The notes below the pieces were generated by a model. It saw only the letters and a list, made by a program, of their open reading frames with translations. It was not told where the DNA came from and ran no database searches. DNA of 32,937 nucleotides, taken from assembly GCA_944387285.1 (NCBI GenBank), contig CALXEH010000026.1:1-32937 (forward strand). Direction: 5' to 3'. Of the stretch, positions 1 through 8,187 are shown in pieces (positions within the stretch are counted from its first letter, which is position 1; every line of letters begins with the position of its first letter). Position numbers and translations under genes: made by a program. Source of the stretch: an uncultured Oscillospiraceae bacterium. Lineage in GTDB: Bacteria > Bacillota > Clostridia > Oscillospirales > Oscillospiraceae.

Positions 1-817
1 TCGTCGATGCGGCAAGGGTCCACATCTCCTCCGCAGTCTCTGGAGGCGGTGAAACGCTTCGCGTTTGGATTTCATTCTGGGCGGGGGTGGAACCCCGCCC
101 CTACGGCAACGCTGTGGGTAAAAACCGCAACCACCCGTAGGGGTCGGCGTCCTCGACGACCCTTCGTCCGGACACGCACGCGGCCACGTTACCGCGCCCA
201 AGCCCTGTAGGGGCGGGGTTCCACCCCCGCCCGGACGTTGCGGTTTCGGACAACGCCCAACCCATGCACCCACGCCGGCTGACGCCGGCGCCCCGCGCGC
301 CATACGGCGCGCGGCGGGTCGTCGGGGACGCCGACCCCTACGGGTGGGCAAAAACCGTACCCATCCGCGAAACCGTCACAAGCGGCGCACCGGGTCGGTG
401 CGCCCTACAGATGGGCGCACGCAAACCCATAACGCCGGGCGGGGATGGAACCCCGCCCCTACAGGGGAACGTACCGCACTGCACGCACCAACAAAGAGAC
501 TGCGGAGGAGATGCGGACCCTTGCCGCATCGACGACGTCAGTCGATCATTGAAATAAAACGCCGCCCCTATGGGGCGGCTGCATCCTTATTCTCAATCGT
601 CAGCCAAGACGGCCATCCCCGTAAAATCAAACGCAACAAACCTTCCCGCGCCCAAACGTCATGTAGGCGTAGGGCGTCCGTGGGAGAGGCGGGTGGGACG
701 CACACGGTACGAAGGGTGCTCCCAGCCCAGAAACAAAAGCCGCTTTTCTTTGGGGCTCCACCCCGTTTCTTTGGGCAAGGGCCAAAGAAATGGGGTGGAA
801 TATATAAGCTCCGGGAC
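1..817. repeat. Non-coding mosaic of palindromic repeats
   Basis: No credible gene is seen. The stretch is built from short palindromic modules. A 40-bp block at 1-40 recurs inverted at 496-535 with one mismatch, and again at 26499-26538. A GTAGGGGCGGGGTTCCAC-type module occurs at 79-104, 207-232 and 437-462, and again at 26374-26399. A GGTCGTCG...GACGCCGACCCC module lies at about 138-162 and, inverted, at about 317-345. A hairpin GCCGCCCC/GGGGCGGC lies at about 562-580. The block at 681-798 matches 26680-26792. Open frames here translate the repeats and are not considered genes. The left edge of the array is cut by the window. Confidence 0.85.
496..798 (+). repeat. Composite intergenic repeat, copy A
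   Basis: Two conserved ends, 496-535 and 681-798, flank about 145 bp of more variable sequence containing a GC-rich hairpin. The same arrangement, in the same orientation and with almost the same internal spacing, is found at 26499-26792. The right end contains TTTCTTTGGGCAAGGGCC and its near-complement, so it can fold into a hairpin. No transposase or terminal target duplication is visible. It could be a non-autonomous mobile element or a REP/BIME-like family. Confidence 0.75.
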
Positions 818-846
818 TTGAAGCCCAAGCACGAAGGTGCTAAAAT
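818..846 (+). promoter_or_regulatory. Probable sigma-A promoter of ahcY
   Basis: TTGAAG (818-823) and TAAAAT (841-846) are separated by 17 bp. They lie 36 bp before the ATG of the adenosylhomocysteinase gene and immediately after the repeat block. Confidence 0.6.
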
Positions 847-881
847 AAAAGAGTTATAAATATTGTGTGGAGGTTCCCAAC

Positions 882-2117
882 ATGAACGAGATAAAAGACA
901 TAGCCCTTGCCCCTTCCGGCGAAAAGAAAATAGCCTGGGTCCGCAGGAATATGCCCGTACTTCGGGACATCGAGGCCGACTTTGAGCGCGAAAAGCCCTT
1001 TGCGGGCATGAAGGTGGCGCTGTCGGTGCACCTTGAGGCCAAGACCGCCTACCTCTGCCGCGTGCTCGCATCCGGCGGCGCGCAGATGTTTGTCACGGGC
1101 TCGAACCCGCTGTCCACTCAGGACGACGTCGCGGCCGCGCTGGCTGCCGGCGGCATGGAAGTCCACGCCGTCCACGGCGCGACGGAGGAGGAGTACGCCC
1201 GCCACCTCGACGCCGTGCTCTCCGTCGGCCCCAACATCATCATCGACGACGGCGGCGAGCTCGTCGAGCTCATGCGCACGAAGTTTGCCGACCTCCTGCC
1301 CGGCGTCATCGGCGGCTGCGAGGAGACCACCACCGGCATAAACCGGCTCAAGAAGCTGCACCGTGACGGCATCCTGCCCTTCACGATGATGATGGTCAAC
1401 GACGCCGACTGCAAGCACCTGTTCGACAACCGCTACGGCACGGGCCAGAGCGTCTGGGACGGCATCATGCGCACGACGAACCTCATTGTCGCGGGCAAGT
1501 ACGTCGTGGTATCCGGCTACGGCTGGTGCGGCAAGGGCGTTGCGATGCGCGCCGCGGGCCTGGGCGCGAAGGTCATCGTCACCGAGCCCGACCCCGTGCA
1601 TGCGCTTGAGGCCGTCATGGACGGCTACGAGGTCATGCCCATGCGCGAGGCCGCGAAGATAGGCGATATTTTCTGCACCGTCACCGGCTGCTGCGACATC
1701 ATCACTAAGGAGCACTTCGGCCTCATGAAGGACGGGGCCATCCTCACCAACGCGGGCCACTTCGACGTGGAGATAGACATGGCGGGCCTGAACGAGTACG
1801 CCGTGAACAGCTACGAGGCTCGCTACAACATCACGGGCTACGAGCTGCCGAACGGCAAGACCATCTTCGTCATCGCCGAGGGCAGGCTGGTGAACCTCGC
1901 CGCGGGCGACGGGCACCCGGCGGAGATCATGGACATGAGCTTTGCCATCCAGGCGCTGTCGGCGGAGTACCTGGCGAAGAACAAGGGCAGCCTGCCCTGC
2001 GAGCCGCTGAAGGTGCCGGAGGAGATCGACAAGGCCGTGGCGCGGCGCAAGCTCAAGAGCATGAGCGTCGAGATAGACGAGATGAGCGAGGTTCAGAAGG
2101 AGTATCTGGGCATCTGA
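882..2117 (+). CDS. ahcY: Adenosylhomocysteinase (S-adenosylhomocysteine hydrolase)
   Basis: This cytosolic NAD-dependent enzyme splits S-adenosylhomocysteine into adenosine and homocysteine in the methyl cycle. The 411-residue product is the short form, lacking the roughly 40-residue insertion of the longer bacterial and eukaryotic enzymes. Visible family motifs are HLEAKTA (His50), IDDGGE (Asp122/123), GCEETTTG (Glu147), NDADCKHLFDNRYGTGQS (Lys178, Asp182) and the Rossmann loop GYGWCGKG (212-219). The ATG at 882 was chosen because GGAGG at 869-873 sits 8 bp upstream; a GTG at 867 is in frame but overlaps that site. mgtE starts 23 bp downstream. Some short-form relatives prefer S-inosylhomocysteine, which cannot be excluded from sequence. 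Confidence 0.96.
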   Translation: MNEIKDIALAPSGEKKIAWVRRNMPVLRDIEADFEREKPFAGMKVALSVHLEAKTAYLCRVLASGGAQMFVTGSNPLSTQDDVAAALAAGGMEVHAVHGATEEEYARHLDAVLSVGPNIIIDDGGELVELMRTKFADLLPGVIGGCEETTTGINRLKKLHRDGILPFTMMMVNDADCKHLFDNRYGTGQSVWDGIMRTTNLIVAGKYVVVSGYGWCGKGVAMRAAGLGAKVIVTEPDPVHALEAVMDGYEVMPMREAAKIGDIFCTVTGCCDIITKEHFGLMKDGAILTNAGHFDVEIDMAGLNEYAVNSYEARYNITGYELPNGKTIFVIAEGRLVNLAAGDGHPAEIMDMSFAIQALSAEYLAKNKGSLPCEPLKVPEEIDKAVARRKLKSMSVEIDEMSEVQKEYLGI

Positions 2118-2140
2118 TATTTTGGAAGCGGTGAGCGGGT

Positions 2141-3529
2141 TTGGAGGAAAACAGCGTTGAGCTCCGCCTTGAGCATCTGAAGGAACTGTTCGAGGCGCAC
2201 AAGATGAAGGCGCTCCAGCTTGAGCTGGAGGAGATGAACGAATTTGATATCGCCGAATTTCTCACCGAGCTGGGCGAGGAGGACGGCAAGCGCATGGCCA
2301 CGGCCTTCCGCCTGCTCTCGAAGGAGCGGGGGGCCGAGGTCTTTGCGGAGCTCGACGCGCCGGAGCAGGAGACGATCATAAACTCCATCACGGACACGGA
2401 GCTGGCCCTCATCATCGAGGACATGTACGTTGACGACGCCGTGGACATGATGGAGGAGCTGCCCGCGAACATCGTAAAGCGCGTCATGCGCAACGCGACC
2501 CCGGCGACCCGGAACCTGATAAACCAGTACCTCAAGTACCCCGAGGACTCGGCGGGAAGCATAATGACGGCGGAGTTCGTGGACCTGAAGAAGTACATGA
2601 ACGTCCGCGAGTCGATAGCCCGTATACGCCGCATCGGCGAGGACAAGGAGACGATCTACGTCTGCTATGTGACCTCGGCTGACCGGAAGCTCGAGGGCGT
2701 CGTGACGGTGAAGGACCTGCTTTTGTCGGACGACGAGGCGGTCATCGAGGACATCATGGACACGAACGTCATCTTCTGCCGGACGACGGACGAGCGCGTG
2801 GAGGCTGCCGAGCGCATCTCGGACTACGACCTGCTTGCCGTCCCCGTCGTGGACAAGGAGGGGCGGCTGGTCGGCATCGTCACGGTCGACGACGTTATCG
2901 ACGTGCTGCAGGAAGAGGTCACGGAGGACTTCGACCGCATGGCCGGTATCGCGCCCTCGGACAAGCCGTACTCGAGGACTGGCGTCGTGGACATGTGGAA
3001 GCGCAGGATACCCTGGCTGATGTTCCTGATGCTCTCGGCGACCTTTACGAGCATGATAATAACGGGCTTTGAGGACGCGCTGGCGAAGTGCGCGGTGCTG
3101 ACGGGCTTTATACCGATGCTGATGGGCACGGGCGGCAACTCGGGCTCGCAGAGCTCGACGGCGGTCATACGCAGCCTGTCGCTGGGCGACACGGAGCCGA
3201 AGGACATACTGTGGGTGGTCTGGAAGGAGATCCGGGTCGCGGTGGTCTGCGGCGCCTCGCTCGCGGCGGTGAATTTTGTGAAGATGCTGGCCGTGGACAG
3301 GCTGCTGCTGGGCAACACCGAGGTGACGGTGGCCGTGGCGGCCACGGTCTCGGTGACGCTGATATTTGTAGTCATGTTTGCCAAGGCCGTGGGCAGCACC
3401 CTGCCCATGGCTGCGGAAAAGATAGGCATAGACCCCGCGGTGATGGCGAGCCCGCTAATATCTACCATCACCGACGCCGTCTCCCTGCTCATATACTTCA
3501 CATTGGCGACTATTTTCCTGCACATATAG
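2141..3529 (+). CDS. mgtE: Magnesium transporter MgtE
   Basis: This is a dimeric inner-membrane Mg2+ channel gated by cytosolic Mg2+. The 462 residues show the family order: an acidic helical N domain (about 1-130), two CBS domains (about 139-200 and 202-265), a connecting helix and five membrane segments (about 285-462). The pore region has GTGGNSGSQSS and a C-terminal DPAVMASPLISTITD segment, where the family's conserved pore aspartate lies. The start is TTG at 2141, because the N domain begins there and no in-frame ATG precedes Met22. It follows ahcY by 23 bp, so co-transcription is likely. No Mg2+ riboswitch fits in the gap. Confidence 0.95.
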   Translation: MEENSVELRLEHLKELFEAHKMKALQLELEEMNEFDIAEFLTELGEEDGKRMATAFRLLSKERGAEVFAELDAPEQETIINSITDTELALIIEDMYVDDAVDMMEELPANIVKRVMRNATPATRNLINQYLKYPEDSAGSIMTAEFVDLKKYMNVRESIARIRRIGEDKETIYVCYVTSADRKLEGVVTVKDLLLSDDEAVIEDIMDTNVIFCRTTDERVEAAERISDYDLLAVPVVDKEGRLVGIVTVDDVIDVLQEEVTEDFDRMAGIAPSDKPYSRTGVVDMWKRRIPWLMFLMLSATFTSMIITGFEDALAKCAVLTGFIPMLMGTGGNSGSQSSTAVIRSLSLGDTEPKDILWVVWKEIRVAVVCGASLAAVNFVKMLAVDRLLLGNTEVTVAVAATVSVTLIFVVMFAKAVGSTLPMAAEKIGIDPAVMASPLISTITDAVSLLIYFTLATIFLHI

Positions 3530-3551
3530 AGATATTCGGGGGAACGGCTGG

Positions 3552-4466
3552 ATGGACATGTCTCAGGTCATATCCCAGATGGGGATATTGGTTTTTATAA
3601 TGGTGGTGGGCTTCATCTGCGCCCGGCTGGGCGTGACGGGGCCTGAGTTCAACAGAAGGGCCTCGGGCGTGGTGATGAACGTCCTGCTGGTGTTCACGGT
3701 GCTGTATTCGGTGATGAATACGGACATGGAGATGGACATAGCGGGCGTGGGCTTCACCATCCTGGTCTTTGTAGTGATGTTCGTGGTGCTGGCGGCGCTG
3801 GGCTGGGTAACGGCGACGGTGCTCAAGCCGGGCAGGGAGCGCAAGGGCATCACCTTTTTTGCTGTTACTTTTGCGAACACGGTGTTCCTGGGCTTTCCGG
3901 TCATAGAGGCCATCTACGGCGCGGACGGCATTTTCATAGCGGCGATATCGAACATACCCTTCAACTTCCTGGCCTATACCCTGGGCATGGGCGCTGTGAA
4001 GGGCGGCAAGGAGGGCCTGAGCGTGAAGCAGGCGCTCTCGCCTCCGCTGCTGGCCTCGGTAGCTGCGGTGCTGCTGTTTTTGAGCGGCATAGAGGTGCCG
4101 GCCTTCATTTCCAGCGCCTGCGGCACGCTCAGCGGGGCGACGATACCGATGTCGATGCTGATAGTGGGCACGAGCCTGGGCTCGGTGCCGCTGAAGAAGG
4201 CGGCGGGCAACTGGCGGGTGTATGTTGTGGCGGCGGTGAAGCTGCTCATAGCGCCGGTGCTGGTCTGGCTGGTGGTGAAGCTGTTCGTGACGGACGAGCT
4301 GCTGCTGGGCGTGACGGTGATCCTGGCCTCTGCGCCGACGGCGATGCTGGCTACTATCTTCGCCATCCAGGCGGAGCGGGACGAGGGCTACGCCTCCGAG
4401 TGCGTCTTCATAGGCACGGTCCTGTCCGCGGTCACCATGCCGCTCATCATCTGGCTGCTGCTGTGA
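3552..4466 (+). CDS. AEC (auxin efflux carrier) family transporter
   Basis: This 304-residue polytopic membrane protein has about ten hydrophobic segments arranged as two similar halves, as in the AEC/BART family. Bacterial members export or import small organic acids such as malate or malonate; the substrate here is unknown. Conserved features include an early GFICARLG segment, the FANTVFLGFPVIEAIYG stretch in the first half and GTSLG plus PTAMLATIFA in the second half. The ATG at 3552 follows a GGGGGA ribosome-binding site. The gene lies 22 bp after mgtE and is the last gene before a terminator, so it ends the ahcY-mgtE unit. Confidence 0.88.
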   Translation: MDMSQVISQMGILVFIMVVGFICARLGVTGPEFNRRASGVVMNVLLVFTVLYSVMNTDMEMDIAGVGFTILVFVVMFVVLAALGWVTATVLKPGRERKGITFFAVTFANTVFLGFPVIEAIYGADGIFIAAISNIPFNFLAYTLGMGAVKGGKEGLSVKQALSPPLLASVAAVLLFLSGIEVPAFISSACGTLSGATIPMSMLIVGTSLGSVPLKKAAGNWRVYVVAAVKLLIAPVLVWLVVKLFVTDELLLGVTVILASAPTAMLATIFAIQAERDEGYASECVFIGTVLSAVTMPLIIWLLL

Positions 4467-4501
4467 GCCGGGAAACGGGCAGATAAACAGAGAACAAAGA
4501 A

Positions 4502-4535
4502 CCCTCTGCTTTTTAAGGCAGAGGGATCTCTTTTT
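4502..4535. terminator. Bidirectional terminator between convergent operons
   Basis: An 8-bp stem CCCTCTGC/GCAGAGGG (4502-4509 and 4518-4525) is followed by a T-run at 4531-4535. An A-rich stretch before the stem gives a weaker U-tract on the minus strand. It closes the ahcY operon and the opposing MFS-S24 operon, whose last stop codon lies in the loop (4513-4515). Confidence 0.8.
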
Positions 4536-4854
4536 CTGTTATCAGCTTTCCGAAGCAGCAGACGGGCTCGTTCCGGCTGCGCGGGAGCATCAGGTCGAGT
4601 TCGCTGAGCTTCCGGTTCACGGCGAGCAGGTGGACGTTGCCGGCCCAGTCCTCGCAGTACTGCCGGAAGAGCAGCTGGCCGCGCGCGAAGAAGAGGCCCA
4701 CGTCCCCGTCCTTTATCTGAGCGCCGCGCTCGAGCAGGGCGATGCCGCCGCTTTCCACATAGGGCTCGAGCTCATGGCCCTCGACCCGGACAGCGAAGTC
4801 TGCCGCCGAGCCCTCGGGCGGGGCGTATTCCGTCCAGAGCTTGCCGGGCTCCAT
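4513..4854 (-). CDS. Stand-alone S24/LexA-like domain protein without catalytic residues
   Basis: The 113-residue protein resembles the C-terminal half of LexA/CI-type regulators (peptidase S24 fold): an ADFAVRVEG strand, a loop, IKDGDVG, a strand pair LLFRQY, then VHLLAVNRK and CFGKLI. Regulators of this type normally carry GDSMEP with the catalytic Ser and a Lys in the paired strand. Here the first motif reads GHELEP and the Lys position is Arg, so self-cleavage is not expected. There is no helix-turn-helix domain. Its ATG lies 2 bp after the MFS stop codon (TGAGCATGG), so it is probably translationally coupled. Its function is unknown; a ligand- or protein-binding role tied to the operon is only a guess. 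Confidence 0.7.
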   Translation of the reverse strand: MEPGKLWTEYAPPEGSAADFAVRVEGHELEPYVESGGIALLERGAQIKDGDVGLFFARGQLLFRQYCEDWAGNVHLLAVNRKLSELDLMLPRSRNEPVCCFGKLITEKEIPLP

Positions 4855-4856
4855 GC

Positions 4857-6050
4857 TCAGAACTCCAGGCTCTTGGTGCGGCCCAGCACCAGGATGAGCA
4901 GGAAGGCGAGGACCTCGAGCCCCACAAAGAGCAGAAAGGCAGGGCCGTAGCTGCCGCTGGAGGTCTGCAGCGCGCCGGCTATCGTTGAGGCGAAGGCGGC
5001 GAAGAGGATGTTGAGGTTCACGAGCCCGAGGTTGCGCCCGTAATGCGCCGGGCCGAAGAACTCCTCCGCGACGGAGGCGGAGATGGTGGGCACCGCGCCG
5101 TAGCAGGCGCCTATGGCCATCATGGCGCCGAGCAGCAGCCAGGTCGCGCCGTCCAGGGCGAAATAGGCGAGCAGGCCGGCGGCGATGTAGATGAGCGCGT
5201 CGGCGGCGAGGGAGACCCTGAAGCCGCAGCGGTCGTGCAGCATTCCGAAGATGATGCGGCCCAGGCCGTTGAAGACGGAGACCAGGCCCACGCCGAGCGT
5301 GGCGAGCGAATATTCCGCGCCGCCCTCCTGGAAGATGTACTGTGCGTGGGCGATGAGCCCGGAGCCGAAGCCCGTGCCTATGAGCGCCGCGGCGAAGTAG
5401 ATCCAGAAGCGCCGGGTCCTGAGCATCTGCGAAGGGGTCAGGCCCCTGGCGGCGGGCTGGACGGAGGTCTCGCGCTTCACCTTGGGCGGCATGACGAAGA
5501 TCCTGCCGATGATGGCGACGGCGAGCAGCAGCGCGCCGGTGAGGATGTAGGTGAGGTGCCAGCCGAAATTCGGCGAGTTCATGAGCTTGGCCGCCAGCGA
5601 GCCGAGCACCAGCGAGCTTGCGCCGTAACCCATGAGCAGGATGCCGGAGGCCAGGCCCTTCTTGTCCGGGAACCTCGGCACCACCGCCGAGATGACCGCG
5701 TTGTACACGAAGCCCACGCCTATGCCGGCAATGGCAAAGGCGATGAACAGCAGCCAGATGCGCTCCTTGGTCAGGAACATGCACAGCAGAAAGCCCAAAA
5801 AGCCCAGCACGCCGCCGGCGGGGATCGTGAAGCCGATGCCTTTTTTGTTCGCGACGGCGCCGCCAATTATGCCGCCGAGGCAGAAGCTGCCTAGCATGAC
5901 CGTGAAGCATACGCCCAGCTGGGTGCTGGACCAGCCGAAGCCGTCCCGGAAGGGCACCGAGTAGATGCTCCAGGCATAGACCACACCGTTTATGAGCATC
6001 ATGGCCGTGCCGACCACGAGCGCTGTGACGCGGGAATAGGTTTTTACCAT
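4857..6050 (-). CDS. MFS transporter, oxalate/formate antiporter (OFA) type
   Basis: The 397-residue major facilitator protein has about 12 membrane helices. The N-terminus, with NGVVYAWSIYSVPFRDGFGW followed by TQLGVCFTVML and a GGAVANKKG loop between helices 2 and 3, is typical of the OFA subgroup, which exchanges small monocarboxylates and dicarboxylates such as oxalate/formate or takes up lactate. The substrate here is not known. The ATG at 6050 is preceded by GGAGGT at 6058-6063; the longer open frame upstream is a shadow of the peptidase gene. It lies 17 bp after the M20 gene and 2 bp before the S24-like gene, in a five-gene leftward operon. Confidence 0.9.
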   Translation of the reverse strand: MVKTYSRVTALVVGTAMMLINGVVYAWSIYSVPFRDGFGWSSTQLGVCFTVMLGSFCLGGIIGGAVANKKGIGFTIPAGGVLGFLGFLLCMFLTKERIWLLFIAFAIAGIGVGFVYNAVISAVVPRFPDKKGLASGILLMGYGASSLVLGSLAAKLMNSPNFGWHLTYILTGALLLAVAIIGRIFVMPPKVKRETSVQPAARGLTPSQMLRTRRFWIYFAAALIGTGFGSGLIAHAQYIFQEGGAEYSLATLGVGLVSVFNGLGRIIFGMLHDRCGFRVSLAADALIYIAAGLLAYFALDGATWLLLGAMMAIGACYGAVPTISASVAEEFFGPAHYGRNLGLVNLNILFAAFASTIAGALQTSSGSYGPAFLLFVGLEVLAFLLILVLGRTKSLEF

Positions 6051-6067
6051 ATACTGTACCTCCAAAC

Positions 6068-7513
6068 TCAGCAGGAGCGGATGAGCCTGAGATAGAATTC
6101 GGCGCATTTGATGAGCTTGTGCAGGGGCACGCGCTCGTCGTTGCCGTGGATGGTGCCGCGCTCCTCCTTGGTGAGCTCCAGCGGGCCGAAGCGGTAGACG
6201 TTCCGGCTTATCCTGCCGTAGTGCCGCGAGTCCGAGCCCGCCAGCATGAGATAGGGCGAGACGATGGCCTCGGGCCAGGTGCGCGCTATGGCGTCCTTGA
6301 GCCGGAGCCAGCCCTCGGAGCTGCCCGTCTCCGAGTAGGGCGAGGGCTCGGAATACGGCCCTCTCCTGAGCACGATGTCCCCGTTTTTGATGGTCTTCCT
6401 TATCCTGGCCTCGGCCTCGTCGCAGCTGTCGCCGCACATGATGCGCAGGTTGAGGCCCACGGAGGCGTCGGGCGGCATGACGTTGTTCGCCGGGCTGCCC
6501 TGCATCTGCGTGACCGCGCAGGTCGTGCGCACAAGGGCGTTGAGCTCCCCGCCCATGAAGCGCGTGGCGAGGTCGAGCACCGGCCCGAACAGCCAGAGGT
6601 TCGCAAACACCATGCGCACGGGCCAGATGGAGCGGCGGCCCAGCTCGTCGAACATCTCCCTGGCCGGCGGCGTCAGCGTGAAGGGCGCGGGCTTTTTCTC
6701 AATGCGGGTCACGGCCTTGGCGAGCCTGCCCGCTATGGTGCTGCGCGGAGGCGCGGAGGCGTGCCCGCCCTCGCTCTTCATGTCCATGTAGAGCTGCATC
6801 TGGCCCTTCTCGGAGGTGCCGATGAGCGCGCAGGGCGCGTCCACGCCCGGGAAGACTCCGGTGACGACCGCGCCGCCCTCGTCGAGCACGAAGGCCGGCA
6901 CCACGCCGCGCCGCTCGAGCTCCGCCACGATGGCCGGCGCCGAATCTCCCGCTATCTCCTCCTCGCCGGAGAAGGCGAAATAGAGGTCGTGCTCGGGCGT
7001 GAAGCCCTCCTTCTGGAGCTGCTCGGCGGCCTCGAGCGCGCAGCAGAGCGTGCTCTTGGTGTCCAGCGTGCCGCGGCCCCAGAGCACCCCGTCCTCGATG
7101 AGCCCGTCGAAGGGCGGCTTCGACCAGTTGGCCTCGTCCGCGGGCACGACGTCGTAGTGCGCCATGAGCACACCGGGCGCTTCGCTCGTCCGTCCGGCCC
7201 ACTTGAACAGCAGGCCGCAGCGGCCTATCCTCTCAGGGGCGCAGCGCTCGTGCATGAGCGGGAAGCGCTCACGCAGCAGTGCGCGGAATTTTTCAAACTC
7301 AGCCTCGTCCTCGAGGCTGTGGTCGAGGTTCGAGACGGTGCGGCAGCGTATCATGTCGGCGAGGTCGGCGATGACCTTCTCCTCGTCCACCGAGACGCTG
7401 TCGGGCGCGGGCCGCGCCTCGCTCTTCGGCCTGAAGGCCAGGGTGCGCGCGGCCACGGTCCCCGCAAGCGCTGCGAAGGCTCCGGCCGCCCCGGCGGCTA
7501 TGTACTTTTTCAT
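6068..7513 (-). CDS. M20 family metallopeptidase (membrane-anchored, PM20D1/carboxypeptidase-like)
   Basis: This 481-residue member of the M20 zinc peptidase family removes or releases acylated amino acids or peptides. Metal-ligand and catalytic motifs are visible: MAHYDVVPADE (His119), GRGTLDTKS (Asp151) and FSGEEEIAGD (Glu184/185). The large insertion between the two halves is the usual dimerisation domain. Residues 1-27 form an uncleaved-looking hydrophobic anchor, so the enzyme probably sits at the outer face of the membrane. Its ATG overlaps the stop of the upstream membrane protein (ATGA), which argues for coordinated synthesis. With two membrane proteins upstream and an MFS carrier downstream, the operon probably handles an acyl-amino acid or dipeptide, but the substrate is unknown. 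Confidence 0.9.
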   Translation of the reverse strand: MKKYIAAGAAGAFAALAGTVAARTLAFRPKSEARPAPDSVSVDEEKVIADLADMIRCRTVSNLDHSLEDEAEFEKFRALLRERFPLMHERCAPERIGRCGLLFKWAGRTSEAPGVLMAHYDVVPADEANWSKPPFDGLIEDGVLWGRGTLDTKSTLCCALEAAEQLQKEGFTPEHDLYFAFSGEEEIAGDSAPAIVAELERRGVVPAFVLDEGGAVVTGVFPGVDAPCALIGTSEKGQMQLYMDMKSEGGHASAPPRSTIAGRLAKAVTRIEKKPAPFTLTPPAREMFDELGRRSIWPVRMVFANLWLFGPVLDLATRFMGGELNALVRTTCAVTQMQGSPANNVMPPDASVGLNLRIMCGDSCDEAEARIRKTIKNGDIVLRRGPYSEPSPYSETGSSEGWLRLKDAIARTWPEAIVSPYLMLAGSDSRHYGRISRNVYRFGPLELTKEERGTIHGNDERVPLHKLIKCAEFYLRLIRSC

Positions 7514-8175
7514 CAGACCAGTCCTTTCTTATACAGGATGCGGGCCGCGCCGATGGCCAGCAGGGCGCCCACGGGCACCAGCACGCTGGCGGAGGAGGCG
7601 AGGCTCGGCACGCAGATAAAGAGCGTTATCATGAAGACCAGCGGCGTCATGGCGATCTTCCAGTTCTTCGCCACATAGACGACGGCGAGCGGCCCGAAGA
7701 GGGCGGGCAGGATGTTGTCGAAGGCGGGCTGGAGCGCGGGCGACTCGAGGAAGCCGCGTATCTGGCTGAGCAGCAGCACGCCGATGGCGATGACGGCGGT
7801 GGTGACGAGGGCCGAAACGGCGATAGCGATGGTGGAGATGACCTCGCCTGCCTCGGTGCCGGGCTCAACGCCGGCGGCCTCCATGGCGTTGAGCGCGCAG
7901 GGGACCTTGAGGCTCGTGAGGTTGCCGGTGAAGAAGCCGAGGTAGGAGCCGCCCGTGCCGAGCATGGGCACATAGGTCAGCACCTCGATGGTGCCGACGG
8001 TCCAGTAGATGGGCGCGACGCCGAGCAGGCCCTTGAGCACCCAGGTGATGGGCGGCCAGGCGTCATACCTGACGCAGATGGCGGTCGGCACGGCGAGCAG
8101 CAGGGCAAAGCCCGTGAGCATCCACCAGCGGCCGACGCGGTGTTCGTAATCCCTGAAAACATCGTAGCTGTCCAT
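7513..8175 (-). CDS. Uncharacterised polytopic membrane protein, probable partner of the DUF5058-like protein
   Basis: The 220 residues contain about six to seven hydrophobic segments and no recognised catalytic motif. The central region, GNLTSLKVPCALNAMEAAGV followed by EVISTIAIAV, resembles a segment of the neighbouring upstream protein (GALTYETPAAAAAA ... EIFSTIAWVM), suggesting that the two are distant paralogues forming a heteromeric complex. The ATG at 8175 follows a strong AAGGAGGT site and lies 12 bp after the upstream gene. Its stop overlaps the start of the M20 peptidase gene. A role as one half of a small-molecule transporter is inference. Confidence 0.7.
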   Translation of the reverse strand: MDSYDVFRDYEHRVGRWWMLTGFALLLAVPTAICVRYDAWPPITWVLKGLLGVAPIYWTVGTIEVLTYVPMLGTGGSYLGFFTGNLTSLKVPCALNAMEAAGVEPGTEAGEVISTIAIAVSALVTTAVIAIGVLLLSQIRGFLESPALQPAFDNILPALFGPLAVVYVAKNWKIAMTPLVFMITLFICVPSLASSASVLVPVGALLAIGAARILYKKGLV

Positions 8176-8187
8176 GACCTGACCTCC

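Noticed and set aside
7..859. Several open frames in the repeat region, including products starting with MRQGS
   Set aside because: They translate repeated palindromic DNA, recur in both orientations, lack ribosome-binding sites and resemble no protein family.
847..881. SAM or SAH riboswitch upstream of ahcY
   Set aside because: Only about 35 nt separate the promoter from the start codon, too short for a known riboswitch.
6119..7678. 519-codon open frame on the plus strand
   Set aside because: Antisense shadow of the M20 peptidase gene, rich in Ala, Gly, Arg and His, without family motifs.
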